NCBI GenBank assembly: GCA_037447605.1
Contig: CM074804.1
Location: forward strand, 8,555,328-8,619,327
From: Zygnema circumcarinatum
Taxonomy: Eukaryota; Streptophyta; Zygnematophyceae; Zygnematales; Zygnemataceae
Direction: 5' to 3'
Length of the DNA: 64,000 bases
Shown here: piece by piece, positions 33,906 to 52,483 of the stretch
Layout of the letters: the number at the start of each line of letters is the position of its first letter
How positions within the stretch are numbered: position 1 is the first letter of the stretch
Notes under the pieces: model-generated
Told to the model about the DNA's origin: nothing
The model's input: only the letters and a program-made list of their open reading frames with translations
Databases searched by the model: none
Translations under genes and position numbers: made by a program

Positions 33906-34634
33906 TGGCCCTTCTGTGAGGATGGAAACGGAAATGGCCAGCCACTGCCATGCGCTGAGGAAATGGCGTCGCTGGGAGCCGAATGTATTTTACTGGTGTT
34001 GACGTGTACAGTCTGTAACAGTTTTGACGCCCAGACACGTGCCTCCACTTCCTCTGGTCAACGTTTCTTCAAGCAGCTGGCCGCCAGCTGTTGGAAGAGG
34101 TCTGCAATCCACAAAATTTTGTTGTGGTTACTTGTGGGGCCGTGCAGCTGGTTGCGACTGTTTTTTTTTGTTCATTATGAGCAATAGTACAATTGTCCAA
34201 TTTTAGTTCCTACGAGAGCATTGCTGAGCTGTAATGGCCATGTTGACACCCTTCCCTTGCTGACTGTGGATGCCTTTCTCTCTCATCTGCCATATTATTG
34301 CGAATGAATCTTTTGCACTCGTTGACCAGCAACCATGCTGCTACTTGGATGAATGGTAACCTCTTGAAGATGCTAACCCTCTACTACCCAACTCTAACTT
34401 GGCAACTAGAAACTACTCCCCAAAAATGCTGCTGCAAAGGACAAATAATACAGCCTAAATGACAGCAAAGATTTGCATCAGACATACAACGCCTGCTCCA
34501 TCAACTTTTCTCCAATAGCTGACAAACTGGCGAAAATATAGGCTAGCTCTATATATGTGAACTTATTCAGATCCATCTCCATCGAGCACAATGCTCCTAT
34601 CCACGAACCAATGACGAATGTAAATCCCCATACA
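33906..34634. other. Spacer between convergent LarC-like and F-box genes
   Basis: 3' ends of both genes. A T9 run lies near 34160. No other feature is seen. Confidence 0.6.
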
Positions 34635-35675
34635 TCACCACCAACAAAGTTGATCTCGGAAGACCATGCCCAGCTGTTCGTCACTTCCAGGATTGCCGTC
34701 TTCGTCAATTCGCTTTATTCTGAAGTTCAGTGCTACCTTCTCCACGGCTATCTGGCTCAGTTCTGAAAGGCATGTCAGACCGAAGTCGTTATCTGTAGAG
34801 CCGACTGCACCGACTGTGATATTCACCTCAAGTGATAATAACCCATTAGAAGGGGTCATAACGCATCTTCTGCGAAGATTCTGCGTAATGCACACCCTGT
34901 CTTGCTGGCCCATGCGAAACACTTTCACATAGCATATCTCCCATTTGCGTGATTGACCATCAGAACTTATACTAAAGCACTGGCCTTGAAACTTGTTCTC
35001 TGGTATGAGCGAAGCGTAACGATGATCCGACTTCCGCAACAAGCTGCAACTCAACTTCAGGCCATGCTCCAAAAGGAAACACATAATCCCATCGTCGAAT
35101 TCAACATGTTCGCTGCGAGCAGCTTTCCTTCTTGTCGCAGGAATCGTGAATCTCCTAACGTAAGATGCTGCGAAGTCAGAAAATTCCTGGACTACCCTGT
35201 TTGAAACAATGGTGGCGCTGCTTAAGCCCCTTGACGGATCATAAGTGAGCTGGCTACCCCCAAGAACAGTCTCGGACATTATGTTTCTTCCCATAAAGTT
35301 AAGATCAACGAACAAGATGTAGTCATGCATGCCACCTGGTACAATCTCGCGTGAAAGAACGTAGTTCTCCGACCTTCCTGCCTTTTCCACCTCTGGTCGA
35401 ACACGACTTGAATAAAATGATTTATATCCTCCAGCTTTTTCAACGTGTGCTTGAATTTCTGCCTCGGCGACTGAAGAAGGCCACCGAATAGAGCACGTCT
35501 CCTCCCACAGACGGTCGTCGGGTATCAATGTATTGAAAAGTTTGCAAACGCAACAAAGCCTTGCCAAGTCCTTCGGATCCGTCAGGAATCTGAGTACTGG
35601 AAGTATGATCTCCTCTCTCTCCAGTCCGAAGGTAGCCTGCTCTATTTCTTGTAAACCTGACATCTTGTTATGCAT
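34635..35675 (-). CDS. F-box protein
   Basis: A single frame of 346 residues from ATG 35675 (a second ATG at 35663). An F-box lies at about residues 18-62: LEREEIILPVLRFLTDPKDLARLCCVCKLFNTLIPDDRLWEETCSIRWP, which would bind SKP1 in an SCF ubiquitin ligase. The remaining ~280 residues have no Kelch, LRR or WD repeats that I can see; they are beta-rich (HDYILFVDLNFMGRNIMSETV, RKWEICYVKVFRMGQQDRVCI) and could form a substrate-binding fold, as in plant F-box proteins with a carbohydrate/PP2-like module. The target is unknown. The frame is open upstream of 35675, so a 5' exon cannot be excluded. Confidence 0.8.
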   Translation of the reverse strand: MHNKMSGLQEIEQATFGLEREEIILPVLRFLTDPKDLARLCCVCKLFNTLIPDDRLWEETCSIRWPSSVAEAEIQAHVEKAGGYKSFYSSRVRPEVEKAGRSENYVLSREIVPGGMHDYILFVDLNFMGRNIMSETVLGGSQLTYDPSRGLSSATIVSNRVVQEFSDFAASYVRRFTIPATRRKAARSEHVEFDDGIMCFLLEHGLKLSCSLLRKSDHRYASLIPENKFQGQCFSISSDGQSRKWEICYVKVFRMGQQDRVCITQNLRRRCVMTPSNGLLSLEVNITVGAVGSTDNDFGLTCLSELSQIAVEKVALNFRIKRIDEDGNPGSDEQLGMVFRDQLCWW

Positions 35676-36875
35676 CCATACAAGCCTATGCCTGTCGCAA
35701 GTCTGCTGAAAAATGCTTCCTTGCTTCTTGGAACTGGAACCGCATCCAGTGAAATCAAGCACACAGAGAAAAAAAAAGTAAAGCAGCGTTAAACATATAA
35801 TATTATCTTATTCATGCAAATAAACAAACTTCATCAATCTATTCATACACGGTTATGGATGCTCCACGACCACTTGATTCCCCCGAAAAGATGAAACCGA
35901 AGTCATCAGACAATGAGATTGCGGAAACCTGCCGATACATTGGAGCAAGGATTCCATGCATGCCCTTACCGTTCGAAGTCTTAAATAGCTGGCTGCAGTC
36001 TGATGCTTGGAAACCGAACAAAGCCGCAGTGCACCGTGGTCCTGAAACAGCCAAGGCCTTTGTCAAGTGATGGCAAAGCAGCAGTTCGTTCCAGGCACAA
36101 GGAGTGCTTGCTTGGCCAGCTGGCCGCCTCGCCTCCTTCTCCTCCCTCTCCCCTTTCCCTCCCCCTCGCCTCCTCCCTCCCGGTGCCCGCCTGCAGGCGG
36201 CAGGCCAGGCCATGCAGGAGCGAGCGAAGCCGGCGGGCGGAAAATGTTCGAATTTGAAGGAGCGGCCCCGGCCGCCTCGCCGATATTTGGCCGCTCTTTG
36301 GCGGGGGGCGGGAGCCAGCGGCGCGGCGCTCGTCTCCAGACATTGGACCCAACGGTTGCACCCGCCCGTTTCGCTGGCAACCAATGGCTGCCTCGCTCCG
36401 GGAAGCCAAACAATGAATTTGCAGGCATTTGCAACCACCAACCGTTGGCAGCGGATTCACGCAACCATTGCGTATGGTTGGTTTGGTCCGCCCTTCCATT
36501 CGTGCAAGCGAGGGCCAACCCTTGCTCGAGGTTCGACCCCCATCCCAGATCGTACACGCAGGGAGGGACGGGCAGGCCCGCCAAACCACCGCCCTTCCAA
36601 CAACACGCGTTCAACCGTTGGAGACAAACCAACGCAAAGTGCCAACCACTGCCAGCCCCTGCCAACGGTTGCCCGACTCGTGGTTTGCCGGCAGGGGCCT
36701 GCGCGCTGATTGGGCGGCGGCGGCGACGGGGAACAACGGGGAACAGGGAATCGGAAACAGGAAACAGGGCGCATGGAACGGAGCGTGGGCGGGCCGGCCC
36801 CTGTCCCTGTCCGCGTGCGCGCCTGGCGGCGGCCTCGGCTTGGCTTTTAGGGTTGGTTGGGTGGCTGGGGTGGCC
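35676..36875. promoter_or_regulatory. Shared promoter interval, F-box (-) / FPA-like (+)
   Basis: 1.2 kb. 36340-36680 has four AACGG-core elements in both orientations (CCCAACGGTTGCA 36348, CCAACCGTTGGC 36438, TCAACCGTTGGA 36611, GCCAACGGTTGC 36661), resembling the mitosis-specific activator site bound by three-repeat MYBs in plants. Many CAACCA/TGGTTG copies accompany them. Confidence 0.55.
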
Positions 36876-39800
36876 ATGGAATACCGTCTGGAGGTGCTGC
36901 GCGCGGAGGACCGCCGGGAGGTCGCCTACCAGGACGGGATGGCCTCCTTTGGCGTCAGTCCCTCTCCTCTCATTGCCTGTCAATCGTTTTATAGTCTCTC
37001 GTCTTGTCTCTGCTTCGTGAATCCTGTATTTCGTACTGGTTGTGTGATTCAGCCTTTTCCCTACCTTTATTTTCCACTTTACATTAGCTTCTTTGTTTCA
37101 TCGCAATATCAATCCGCGTCCCTGTTTGTCTGTCTGTCTCGATCTCCTCTATCCCTTTCCCTGTGTCTTGGCGGCATGTAGTGGCGAAGTATACGGAACA
37201 AGAGGATGTTCGTGGAGCCGAATGTCTCTCAGTGACATCTTCCGTCATATTTTTCGGCCTTTTGCAGAGAAGGATCCTCTTTCTGCTTGTCTTATAATAC
37301 TTTACCCGGGTCAATTGGTCCACCTGAAGCTCACAAATTCTTGGTCTTTCGTGTGGGGCAACCTCAGGATATTTCGTTCAAGGGCTCGTATCCGGTGGAT
37401 CACGGTCCCCGTGTGGAAGAGCGAATCCGATTGGAGGAGCGGAGGTATGGCTCTCAGCGCGAGGGCCATCCTCGGGAGCGAGACGCTCCTCCGCGGCACC
37501 GAGAGGAGGAGTCGGCTACAGGCCCCTCGCGCCACCTCTGGGTGGGCAACGTCAGCTCCGATGTGACCGACGAGATGCTGCAGGAGCGCTTTGCCAAGTA
37601 CGGGGAGGTCGAAAGTGCCACAGTCTATGGCCTTCGGAACTACGCGTTTGTGAATTTCAGGAACGTGGACGACGCTGCGGCTGCAAAGCGGGCTTTGCAA
37701 GGCATAACGATCAAAGGCGGTCTCCCAATAAGAATTGAATTTGCTAAAGGAGTAAGTTACACAATTTCCCTTTTCTTTCTTCTCAGAAGTAGGATGGGCT
37801 TACGGTTGCATGCTGTTGTATTTACTTCCTCCCCATATGCGCTAAAAGAATGGACTGAACGTTTGTCATGTTGCCTTGTCTAAAAAGACTAAGGATGCTT
37901 TGCTTGTCTCCGTTTGGTAGCAGGCAAGACCCAGTAGACACCTTTGGGTGGGAGGAATTTCTCCTAACGTGACAAGGCAACAGTTGGAGTCGGAGTTTCA
38001 GCGTTACGGCAGACTTGAAGATTTTAGGTTTCTGCGGGACCGCAACTGCGCACATGTGGATTACGCCCAGCAAGACGACGCAGTGGCTGCTGTAGAGGGC
38101 CTCAATGGCAAGGTTCTCGGAGAGGAAGCGTTGAGGGTGGAGTATGGCCGTACACCTTACAGAGGATCAGCTAAGGTGAGGATTATGACTTCTGAACCGT
38201 GTGAAATGTTTTAGACTTTCAGAACCAGGTTTTCCCTTTCAGCTCCTGCTTTTAGTCATCCTTAGAGAAGTCCTCCTCGTTTTCCAACGGAGACAGAAGA
38301 ACTGGGTTTCTGTACGGCAAATTCTGTTTATTTAGTAGTTTATACATTCAGTGAAGAAATCCAATTCATTTGATGAAATACGGAATCTGTCTTTCCTGCA
38401 GTCTTTCGGTGTAGGTTGGAGCCTTGAAGTTAGTTGGCTCTTCTGTTCCTCTCCCTCCCCTTTCTTTTTGGCGATAGCAACAATACCTGACTGAGACAAA
38501 GTTTGCTTGACCCATTTCATTGACTAAGACCTTCTTCACAGAATAATTTCCTGGATGTTGTGTTTACAGGATACGCGCCCCGCAGCATTTGACGACAGGG
38601 ACAGGCTTAAAGATCATGCAACAACGCCTGCAGATTCGACTCGCCGTCGCGAGACTGAACGTGAGCCTCGTCCTCAGGCAGATCGAGGATTCCAAACAGA
38701 GGTATGTATAGCTAGCTGGCTATCTTTTGTCCTTCCTCCTTCGACATTGATATGTTTTGGCCAAAAAATGGTACAGGTCATTTTTATGTTGAAGCGCTTA
38801 GCATGTGTACTTGGTCACCGAGAGCATTTTGAAGGCGGATGGCTTGTCATTTGCGTTGAGCAACTGTGGTATATCTGCATGACTCATTGTCGAGGTTTCA
38901 TAACTAGCTACACGACTCAGCTAAACAGTTTATGGGGATTGTTTTCAGACCCTTTCAACTGAGATTTGTTCTTTGAAAGGTTTCTCTCTTCTAATGACGG
39001 CAAGAGTAGCTCTGCTAGAGTTATTGTTCTTGGGTTCTGTTACTAAAATGGTGTCGCTCACCGTCTTTATTGCCAGGGTGGAGGATCTGGACCTGGTGAG
39101 GGTGAACCAAGTGAGGTGCTTTGGGTAGGCTTTCCACTGTATATCCAAGTGGATGACGATATTTTGCACAAGGAGTTTTGTTCGTTTGGGGAAATTGTTC
39201 GCATCAAAACCTTTCCTGGGAGGACATATGGGTTTGTTCAATTCTCGCGTGTTGAAGATGCTGCTAGGGCGAAAGACGAGTTAGAAGGAAAACTCTTCGA
39301 TGATCCTCGCGTGCATATCAAGTTTTCAAAATCTGTTCCAATTGGCCACTCGGATCCCCCACGTGAGGAGGGGACTTATCGGGAGGCTGCTTCATCTCGC
39401 CATGGATTTGTAAATGAGCGACACCTTGCAGCTCCTAGTTCATATCGGCCTGTCAGCCCACCGGAACGACCCGGTGCGTTGACAAGAAGAGATTTGACGT
39501 CGACTAGGGGTTTGACCACCAGGACTGGACTACCAATTGATGATGCGGAATATATTTCTACTGTGCTGACTCGCGCAGGATTGGCTCCCCGCAGTATCGT
39601 ACGCGCTGGTTATGATGACTGGCAGGATGGGGGTCCTGGCGAGGAGGACAGTTTCAGGGATCGTAGAGAGGCGAAGCGACGACGCTTTGGTGGATATCTT
39701 GACGCGCCTTACGATGATGTTGCATCTTTCGGTCCTTCGGATGGAGTGAGACGCGCCTATGAGCTAGGAAGGGAACACGCTGCCTCCATGGCTTCAATCC

Positions 39801-42267
39801 CCGGGGTTGTCACAGTTTCCCGCTCTACTGGACTGAGTGGGTCCCTACATGTCGATCTTGGTGCTGTTGGCACGCAGTCGCCTCTCAAGTCCCAGAGCAT
39901 TTCTGGAGGCTCAAATCTGGCACGGCTGGCTTTACCTGCAGCGGCTTCTGGTGATCGCCCCGTCACAGAGTCTGCTCCTGGGCTCTGGGTTGGAGCACTT
40001 GCTAAAGGAGGCACTCTCATATGTCGTGCTCGTGCGTATGCAATCGGCAAAGGTATTGACAATGCAATGTGAGTTATTCTAAGCTATCCCTGTGTTTGGC
40101 CCTGTATTGCGGTGTTCGCTACCATCGATCATTGTTTGGGAGTCCCTTAAACGTGTCTCTTACAGGTGCCCATTTTCAGGTAAGTCTCTGTTGTAAGATT
40201 CCGTCTTCCTGGTGGAGGCCACCTTGGGTTGAATTAACGTTTGTATTAATTACCTCAGTACGGGTCAGTGCTGAAGGATGGTAGTCTAGACTGCCTTGGA
40301 CTTCATAGGCTGGGGGGAGGACCCACCGGCATGCCACATGTTTGACTTTCATTTTTTAAATGGTTCTGAATGGAGCCAGAGGTTATTTCTGAGAGAGTCC
40401 GCGGGAATTTCTGGAGGGCACAGAGAGTTGGGCGGGGAGAAAATGTTGACTTGGTTTTTCTCCCCGCGCGTCTGTTCCTATTTATGAACCGAGCATTTAG
40501 TCAGAGGGAGTTTTTGGGGTCACGGTTTTTCTATTATTCTGACGAGTTATTCTTATTTTTGTTTTTTGTTTCAGAGCCGAGGTTATCAACTGTACCGCAC
40601 GGACAGACTTGGATGTCCTGGCGAAGCACATAACCATGGCCCAAGATTTTGGAGTGGTGGCGCTCGTTCCAGCTGAGAATGCTGACATTGGTCCTTACGA
40701 GGATTTTGTGCAGTACTTGGGAGAAAAAAGACGAGCAGGAGTAGCGAAGCTGGTGGATGGTTCTACGCTCTTTTTGGTTCCACCCTCCGATTTCTCACAA
40801 ATCGTGTTGAAAGTCCCTCGGAAGGATGCGCTGTTTGGTGTGGCCCTGACAATGGCCCAGCCACAATCAGGGTCGTCTGGACCTTCTCAGCTGCCTTCAG
40901 CCCAGTCACATCTCTTGCCAGCCCCCCCCCCGATTCAAATTGCTCAGCCTCCGGATGCACCTGCCCAGACAACGCCCTCGCTCGCTGCACAACCTGCTCC
41001 TGTTCTGTCTCAGACTCAGCCGAATTCCCTGCCCTCAGTGGGCCAAAGTGGGCCTGCCGCCCAGCAGAGTTTGCCGCAGGGCCTTTCGCCTGAGGTGTTG
41101 GCGTCTCTCACCTCTGCCCTCCTTCCGCAGACAGGGAGTCAGCAGGTTCGAGCACCTGCCCCCGTATCTGCAGCCCCGCAAGTAGGAAGCCAGTCTTCTG
41201 CCGGCTTGGCATCTGGTCCAGTCCAAGGCCAGGGGATCTCATCAATCAGGCCTGATGCGGGTAGTTCAGCAGGGTTACTACAGACAACCTCCGCGATTCA
41301 GAGGCCCCAAGTGGCTTCTTCATTTGGAACCCAAGGTGGAATACTATGGCAACCTTCATCACAAGATCCCCAGCAGGGGCCTGCAGGCCTTCGCAATGGT
41401 TTGTCACAGCAGGAGATGCAGTCATACCTGCATCAGCAGCCACAGCAGCCTACGCACTTTGATGGACCTCAAGCCTCGTTGTCCGGGCCACAGCAAATGC
41501 AATCAGTGCCCTCTGTTCCTGGCGGATCATTCCAGCAGCAAGTGCAGCAGGGAGGCTTCCCGAGTGGGCAGGCTGTGCAGTATCCGCAGCCATCGCAGGG
41601 CCAAGCCCGCCCTTCTCAGGGAGGTTCGCCCCTCCAGCTCCCTTCAGACCAGCTGGCGCAGCTGGCAGCAATGTTGTCGCAGAGACCGCAAGCGCCTTCA
41701 CAGCCGTCTCAGCAGAGTAGTGTATATCTGCCGGGTCAGCAGCAGCAGCAGCCGCAGCCGCCGCCTCCACTGTCACAGCCGTCGTATGCGCAGCAACAGC
41801 CTCTGGCTGCAGCGCTGCAGCAAGCACAGCAAGGGCAGTTTCAATCCCATCCAGTTCCCCAGCCATGGCCTCCTCTCCCCTCACAGCCACTATATCCTCA
41901 GCAGCAAATGTTTGCACCTGCTCCGGTGCAGCAGGCCCCTCCACAGCTGCAGGCGCCACTACCACACATGCAGCAAGGTGCGCAGGGGCAGTGGGAGGGT
42001 CATGGGTCACAGGCTCAGCCCGTGGTTAGTCAGCCTCAGCCTCAACCCCAATCTCAGTCCTTGCCACAGAGTCAGCCTCCCGCTCAGCAGCAGCCTTCAT
42101 CGCAGCCACAGCAATCGTCCAGTCAACAGCCTGGAAATCCAAATGACGTTGCGCTGCCAGCACAGCCTCAGGGTGAGGCAGAGGCCAAGCGATTCCAGGC
42201 TACACTCCAGTTGGCAGCCGCTCTTCTGCAACAAATGCAACAGCAGCAGCATATGAAGAACTCATAA
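36876..42267 (+). CDS. FPA-like Spen protein: three RRMs, SPOC domain, Gln-rich tail
   Basis: Exons: 36876-36953, 37368-37751, 37924-38175, 38570-38701, 39077-40068, 40575-42267; 3531 nt, 1176 residues. RRM1 ~82-154 (HLWVGNVSSDVT, YAFVNFRNV), RRM2 ~160-230 (HLWVGGISPNVT, CAHVDYAQQ), RRM3 ~296-366 (VLWVGFPLYIQV, YGFVQFSRV). The SPOC domain (~583-690) is split by the last intron: GLWVGALAKGGTLICRARAY, then AEVINCTARTDLDVL. Residues ~700-1176 are Gln/Pro/Ser low complexity. In Arabidopsis FPA promotes proximal poly(A) site choice and flowering; SPOC domains read phospho-CTD or recruit partners. The first-exon junction (GTCAGT donor, CAG|GATATT acceptor) is the least certain. Confidence 0.88.
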
Positions 42268-45125
42268 GGGAGAAACCGGAGGGCAGATCTTCACGGTCTA
42301 CATGGTATGCCCCACTTCTCAAATGACCCACTGAGAATTATACACGTAGATTTACCCGGTCAAAACAACAGGCTTCTGCACGTAACCCCCCCCCAGCACA
42401 TGCCTTTGCCTCCGCCTTCCTACACACTTTCAGTTGCGAATCCTCTGCACACTTGTGCAAAACATGATGTCTTTCCAGAGTTGCCAGACGAAATGACCTG
42501 ATAAGAGGGAAATGATGACTACATTCTGCATTTTCCACTAGCCGACTAAAACGGGAGTCAAGACTATTTAGCCATAATGTACCCCAATTCATCCTTTCAA
42601 CCGATTTCACATCAAGGTCTCTCGTGAACAGATTTAGGACCCTTTCTGGTGGTGATTGTGCCTGGAACTTCGAATCGCAGCTGTGACTGTTCTACTTTAC
42701 CGCTTCAGTCGGTAGCTCGCGACAAAAGTGAATGTCTGCTCATATTCTATAGGCGTACTAATCAGGATGTGATGCGCAGTAATTGAACACGTTTAAGCAC
42801 ATCATATCTAGCGTCATATCAATTGCCCGGCGTTACTGTTGAATTTGTTTAATGTATTTTGATCACATCATAAACACACAATGGCGATGCACCAATACAA
42901 CGACTGCGTCTTATGCCTGGACTCGGCATCTAGAAAAAGTTTGCAGTCGATCTAAAATGCCAGTAGAGAAGTCGTTGTAGTATGAGCTCAAATGCAATAG
43001 GATGGTCGACTACTTGTTGGGTTTAATTTGACGTTTCATGTTATCGTCACCTGTTTCCGAGGTTCGCAGTCTGTCCTTGTTGGGCTCGTCGAGCTTCCAT
43101 GAGAAGTCAGTGAACACTAAATAATAGTCTGCAATGCCGTAGTGGCTGGAGTTAGAGGGCAAGCCATCCGTGCCTGACTAAATAAAGCCTTCAACCTGGG
43201 TAGAATGTCGGGGTGATGCAATCACATATACATAATTCAACTTGCTGCATGCAGAGCTGACACACGGAAAGGAACACGCAAGGCGTTCTCTGCATATTTC
43301 AGTAGTGGTGCCAAGAAATTGCATACTCTAAGTTCGCACTGACACCCTTTCTGCTGTAGTTATCCTTATGCAGAGGTTTGTTTCACTGACATAAATGACT
43401 CGCCTTAGCATGCCTGCCTGAACAGGAGGTGCAAGCAGCAGCATGTGTACTGACTATGGCAGGATGGCACGGTTTACATCTGCATACTCTGTTTGATTTG
43501 CAAACGTAAACCTGCCAGCGTTTCTCAGTGTTGCACAGGTTCAGAGGTCGAGGTCAGAAATGGAACATTAGGTTCCGAACGAATCTTCTGCTCTGGATTG
43601 TTGCTGGAGTTCTGCACTTCGTAGGTGGCAGTTCTTTTCTCTCTCCTTCGCAGAGCAGGCATCACCCCTCGGATGTCCCATGCCATGCATCGGAGAACCT
43701 TGGCAAACTTTGAAGCTACATCGTTTCTGTCAGAAGGGCATCAGGGCTGTGTGCATTCACTCCAGGAACATTGCTGGGACATTATTTTTTATTTAGCGGA
43801 AGAGAAGCTCCTCATGCCAGCCGTGCCGTCCCATGCCTTGCCTGCTTATCTCTGACTGTCGCCACTCGAGCCCACCATTGACCGCTTGCAGCTACCAACC
43901 CCGTAGCGCATCGATTCTGACCATTGCAGGGCGTCTCTTTGCGTGGACTTCAGATGTGTGCCGTCACCATCAGTGCAGCCTTCGTCAAAACGTGTGCACA
44001 GAAGTAGTGAAGCTTGGGCGCCTGCACGGGGAGGTATCGAAGGCCGTCGCGCCGTTATATGCGAAGCATGTGGTTGAGACATGGTGTGAGGGCGCCTTCA
44101 ACAGTAGTTAGCACATGCCACTTAGGATTAGTGTGAATAGGAGGCAGCCCCACTGCCCGCAATAGCCAGAGCTTTGGCAGAGGTTACCCGGGCGTTCTTG
44201 AGCAGTTGAGAATGCAGAGGGAAGGAAATCTGCTCCAGGAAAGCAGCGACTTGTGCAGAGGGCTCGATCATCACAAAAGAGATTCGCATAGTTCGCAAAA
44301 CGGTGGTTAATTGCCACTTTGGCGCTATGAACAGTTGAATGTCGTAACCAGCCTATGCCGCTGTCTCATTTTGTTCAAAGTGGTTGTGAGCTCGCCAATG
44401 TCAGCATTTAGCATTCCACCAGCTCTCTGCAATGCACTGCAGCAGCACTAGCGGAACGCTGGTTCTACGTCTTGTCGGAACAATGACTGAAACCATCTCC
44501 TTTACATGAAATAAACCATTGTGATGTCTCGAAAATGGGTGAAAGTTCGAATAGAATGAGCCACCCCACCAGCCACAACCCGTTTGTTAGTTTCAAAGGT
44601 GGACAGACTCGTCCGCCGCCCTCCTCCACGCGCTGCACGTTTGTTGGAGCAAATGTGGGGCGAAAGGACCGCAAAGATCAAGAGATTCACAGATCAGTGC
44701 CACATCCTTGTCTTGGCAAAGGGCTGAAAATGGCCGTTTTGGCGCTGAAAAGCATGTCACATGCTGCTGAACCTGGACCGGACCCTGCGCCAGGTGCATT
44801 ACCCGTCACACCGAAAATCGCCCTTCCGACGCTGACGATGGATTCCCCCTCCCGCGATGTACCGCGCATACCGGGTGACACCGATATCCAGTATCCGATA
44901 TACAATATTATATTCGATACGGGCTACGGTACAGAAGCAGCCCGGCGTCCGTACCAAATGTTCGTACCGTACGGCCTGTCACGGTCTGTTGCCTGCACGG
45001 CAACGGCGTTCCATGCCGAGAATACGGCGGCGAGGGAGCGGGAGAGGGAGAGGGAGAGGGAGAGGGAGAAAGGGGAAGGGCTTGGAGGGGTTTCGGAGGG
45101 GACGGGGGGCGCGGGGCGGGGAGCC
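42268..45125. other. Intergenic region between FPA-like and NAA50
   Basis: The first part is the FPA-like 3' UTR. 42600-44400 shows no conserved ORF. 44820-45010 before NAA50 is rich in GTAC and CGATAT motifs (TACGGTAC, CCGTACCAA, CCGTACGG, GATATCC, CCGATATAC), and 45035-45080 is a purine GA/GGGAGA run in the presumed 5' UTR. Confidence 0.5.
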
Positions 45126-46105
45126 ATGGCGGCGGCGATGATCAGCTTCGACAGCGTGCGGGACAAGAACGTAATGCAGCTGCGCAAGATCAACAGCAGC
45201 ATCTTCCCCGTGCGCTACCAGGACAAGTTCTACAAGGACGCCGTCAACTCCGGCGAGTTCACCAAACTAGGTGAGCGCTCAGCCTCTGCCTCTGCCGGGC
45301 CGTGCTTGGGCTCAGCGCCCCCTCGCTGCCCCACGGGCTTGCCATTTGTTGCCAAGAGAGGCGCACGTGCCTGATTTGTGAACGGTGGCATTTGAGCCCA
45401 GGAGAGGGAAGGCAAGCTCGCGGGGATGTCTGATTGCGCCACGTGTTGGCCTTACAGCCTTCTATGGAGACATCTATGTCGGAGCCGTGGCCTGCCGAGT
45501 GGAGAAGAGGCCTGCGGGCGGCCAGCGGCTGTACATTATGACGCTTGGAGTGCTGGCGCCGTACCGGAGACGAGGCATAGGTCGCTGTCTTGCACTCTCC
45601 ACCTTGTCAAGAAGTTTGTTTCACTTCTGTTTGGTTGGGCGCTTTAGGGCAACTTGATTATCGAATGTTTTTTCTTTCGTCTAGACGGGCCCCTGATGTC
45701 CTCCAGCAATTTTTGTCGGCTGATTAACAAAATTGGTGATGCCAGTTTGCCTTCCGTTTTTTTTTTTTCAATTCTCGCGGTTATTGGACTCACGTTTTGA
45801 GAGCATGCTAGACTTTGTCTGGTGGCTGGACAGTTTGCACCAGGGTCAAGTTTGATTAAAATGAAGCTGACATTTCTATATTTTATGTTGCAGGTTCGCG
45901 ATTGCTGCAACATTGTCTGGACCTATGTCAGCAAGATTCAAGCATACACGAAATCTACCTCCATGTTCAGACCAACAATGACGATGCCATCGCATTTTAC
46001 TCGAAGTTTGGCTTTCATGTAACCGGCACTGTTCACAACTACTATCGCAGAATAGAGCCTCCAGATTGCCACGTACTCTCTAAGGAGCTTAAACCCTCAT
46101 CTTGA
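45126..46105 (+). CDS. NAA50: N-alpha-acetyltransferase 50
   Basis: Exons: 45126-45270, 45458-45580, 45894-46105; 480 nt, 159 residues, close to the family length. A GNAT-fold enzyme that acetylates N-terminal Met followed by hydrophobic residues and associates with the NatA complex on ribosomes. Motifs: NSSIFPVRYQDKFYKD at the N-terminus, YVGAVACRVE, LYIMTLGVLAPYRRRGIGS with the acetyl-CoA loop (R-R-G-I-G), LHVQTNNDDAIAFYSKFGF, and the Tyr-rich NYYRRI near the end. The ATG is in AGCCATGGCGG context. Intron 2 uses a GTCGCT donor. Upstream purine-rich 5' UTR. Confidence 0.93.
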
Positions 46106-46904
46106 CACTTCCACACGCATTGCGAGTTAGGAATAGACCCGAATTTTTTTTTGGATAGTTTTGGCAATAAGGAGCTTCCAACCAAGCACATGATACTGCT
46201 CAGGAGAGTCATGATGTAGGTTCACAGCCGAGCTTTTCTCTTCTCCAGAGGCTTGTGCAACAGGCCTTTTTCATGATGTGACCAATAAAATCAATTTCAA
46301 AACGATGAAGAGTTAAAAAATCCTTTTTGGCAGCTACTCGGTGCTGTAATGTGAACCGCGCATCATTGCTGTGCCTGTCCTGTCGCGGTCAAGCTTTTCT
46401 GAATGGCACCCATCGCGCGTGACCCTATTACTGACAAGCAGGTCGACATGTAGCAAGACTGACAATTGCCACTCGCTGCCTTCATTTTCAAAGTCTGTCT
46501 GTTGTTTGTGGGATGTTTTGGGCGTTATGGATTTCAGCGAGGAATTGCAGCTGCAGATTAACAGCAGCACCACTACATCCAACGGATGGCAGTTGCTTAA
46601 GCGAAGACATTTTGTCAAATCCAATGCACAAACGTAATTTGTCCAAAAGTGTCGAACGACTTCAGGTTCCTCAAGAGGGAGGGCAACAAGTCCTACAAAA
46701 CTGGTGGATTGCCCAACGAGCAAAGTTTATATACACGCAATCGACCGACCTCTCCCTGGGAATGCCTGGGAATGCCTAACTAACAGGGTCGCCCCCCTGC
46801 TCTCAACACAAGAACCCCAGTACACGCCATCCATGAAGAAATGCCTCAGCTCGACTTAAGACGATAGGCCTCTCCTCCTCGGTGATATCACATCCCGTGG
46901 CCCT
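46106..46904. other. Spacer between convergent NAA50 and H+-PPase
   Basis: 3' UTRs of both genes. ORFs at 46334-46780 show no domain. Confidence 0.55.

Positions 46905-52483
<5,579 letters not shown>

Noticed and set aside
36063-37020. Overlapping 300-residue ORFs on both strands before FPA
   Set aside because: GC-rich promoter sequence with several simultaneous open frames, no domain, and repeated promoter-type motifs.
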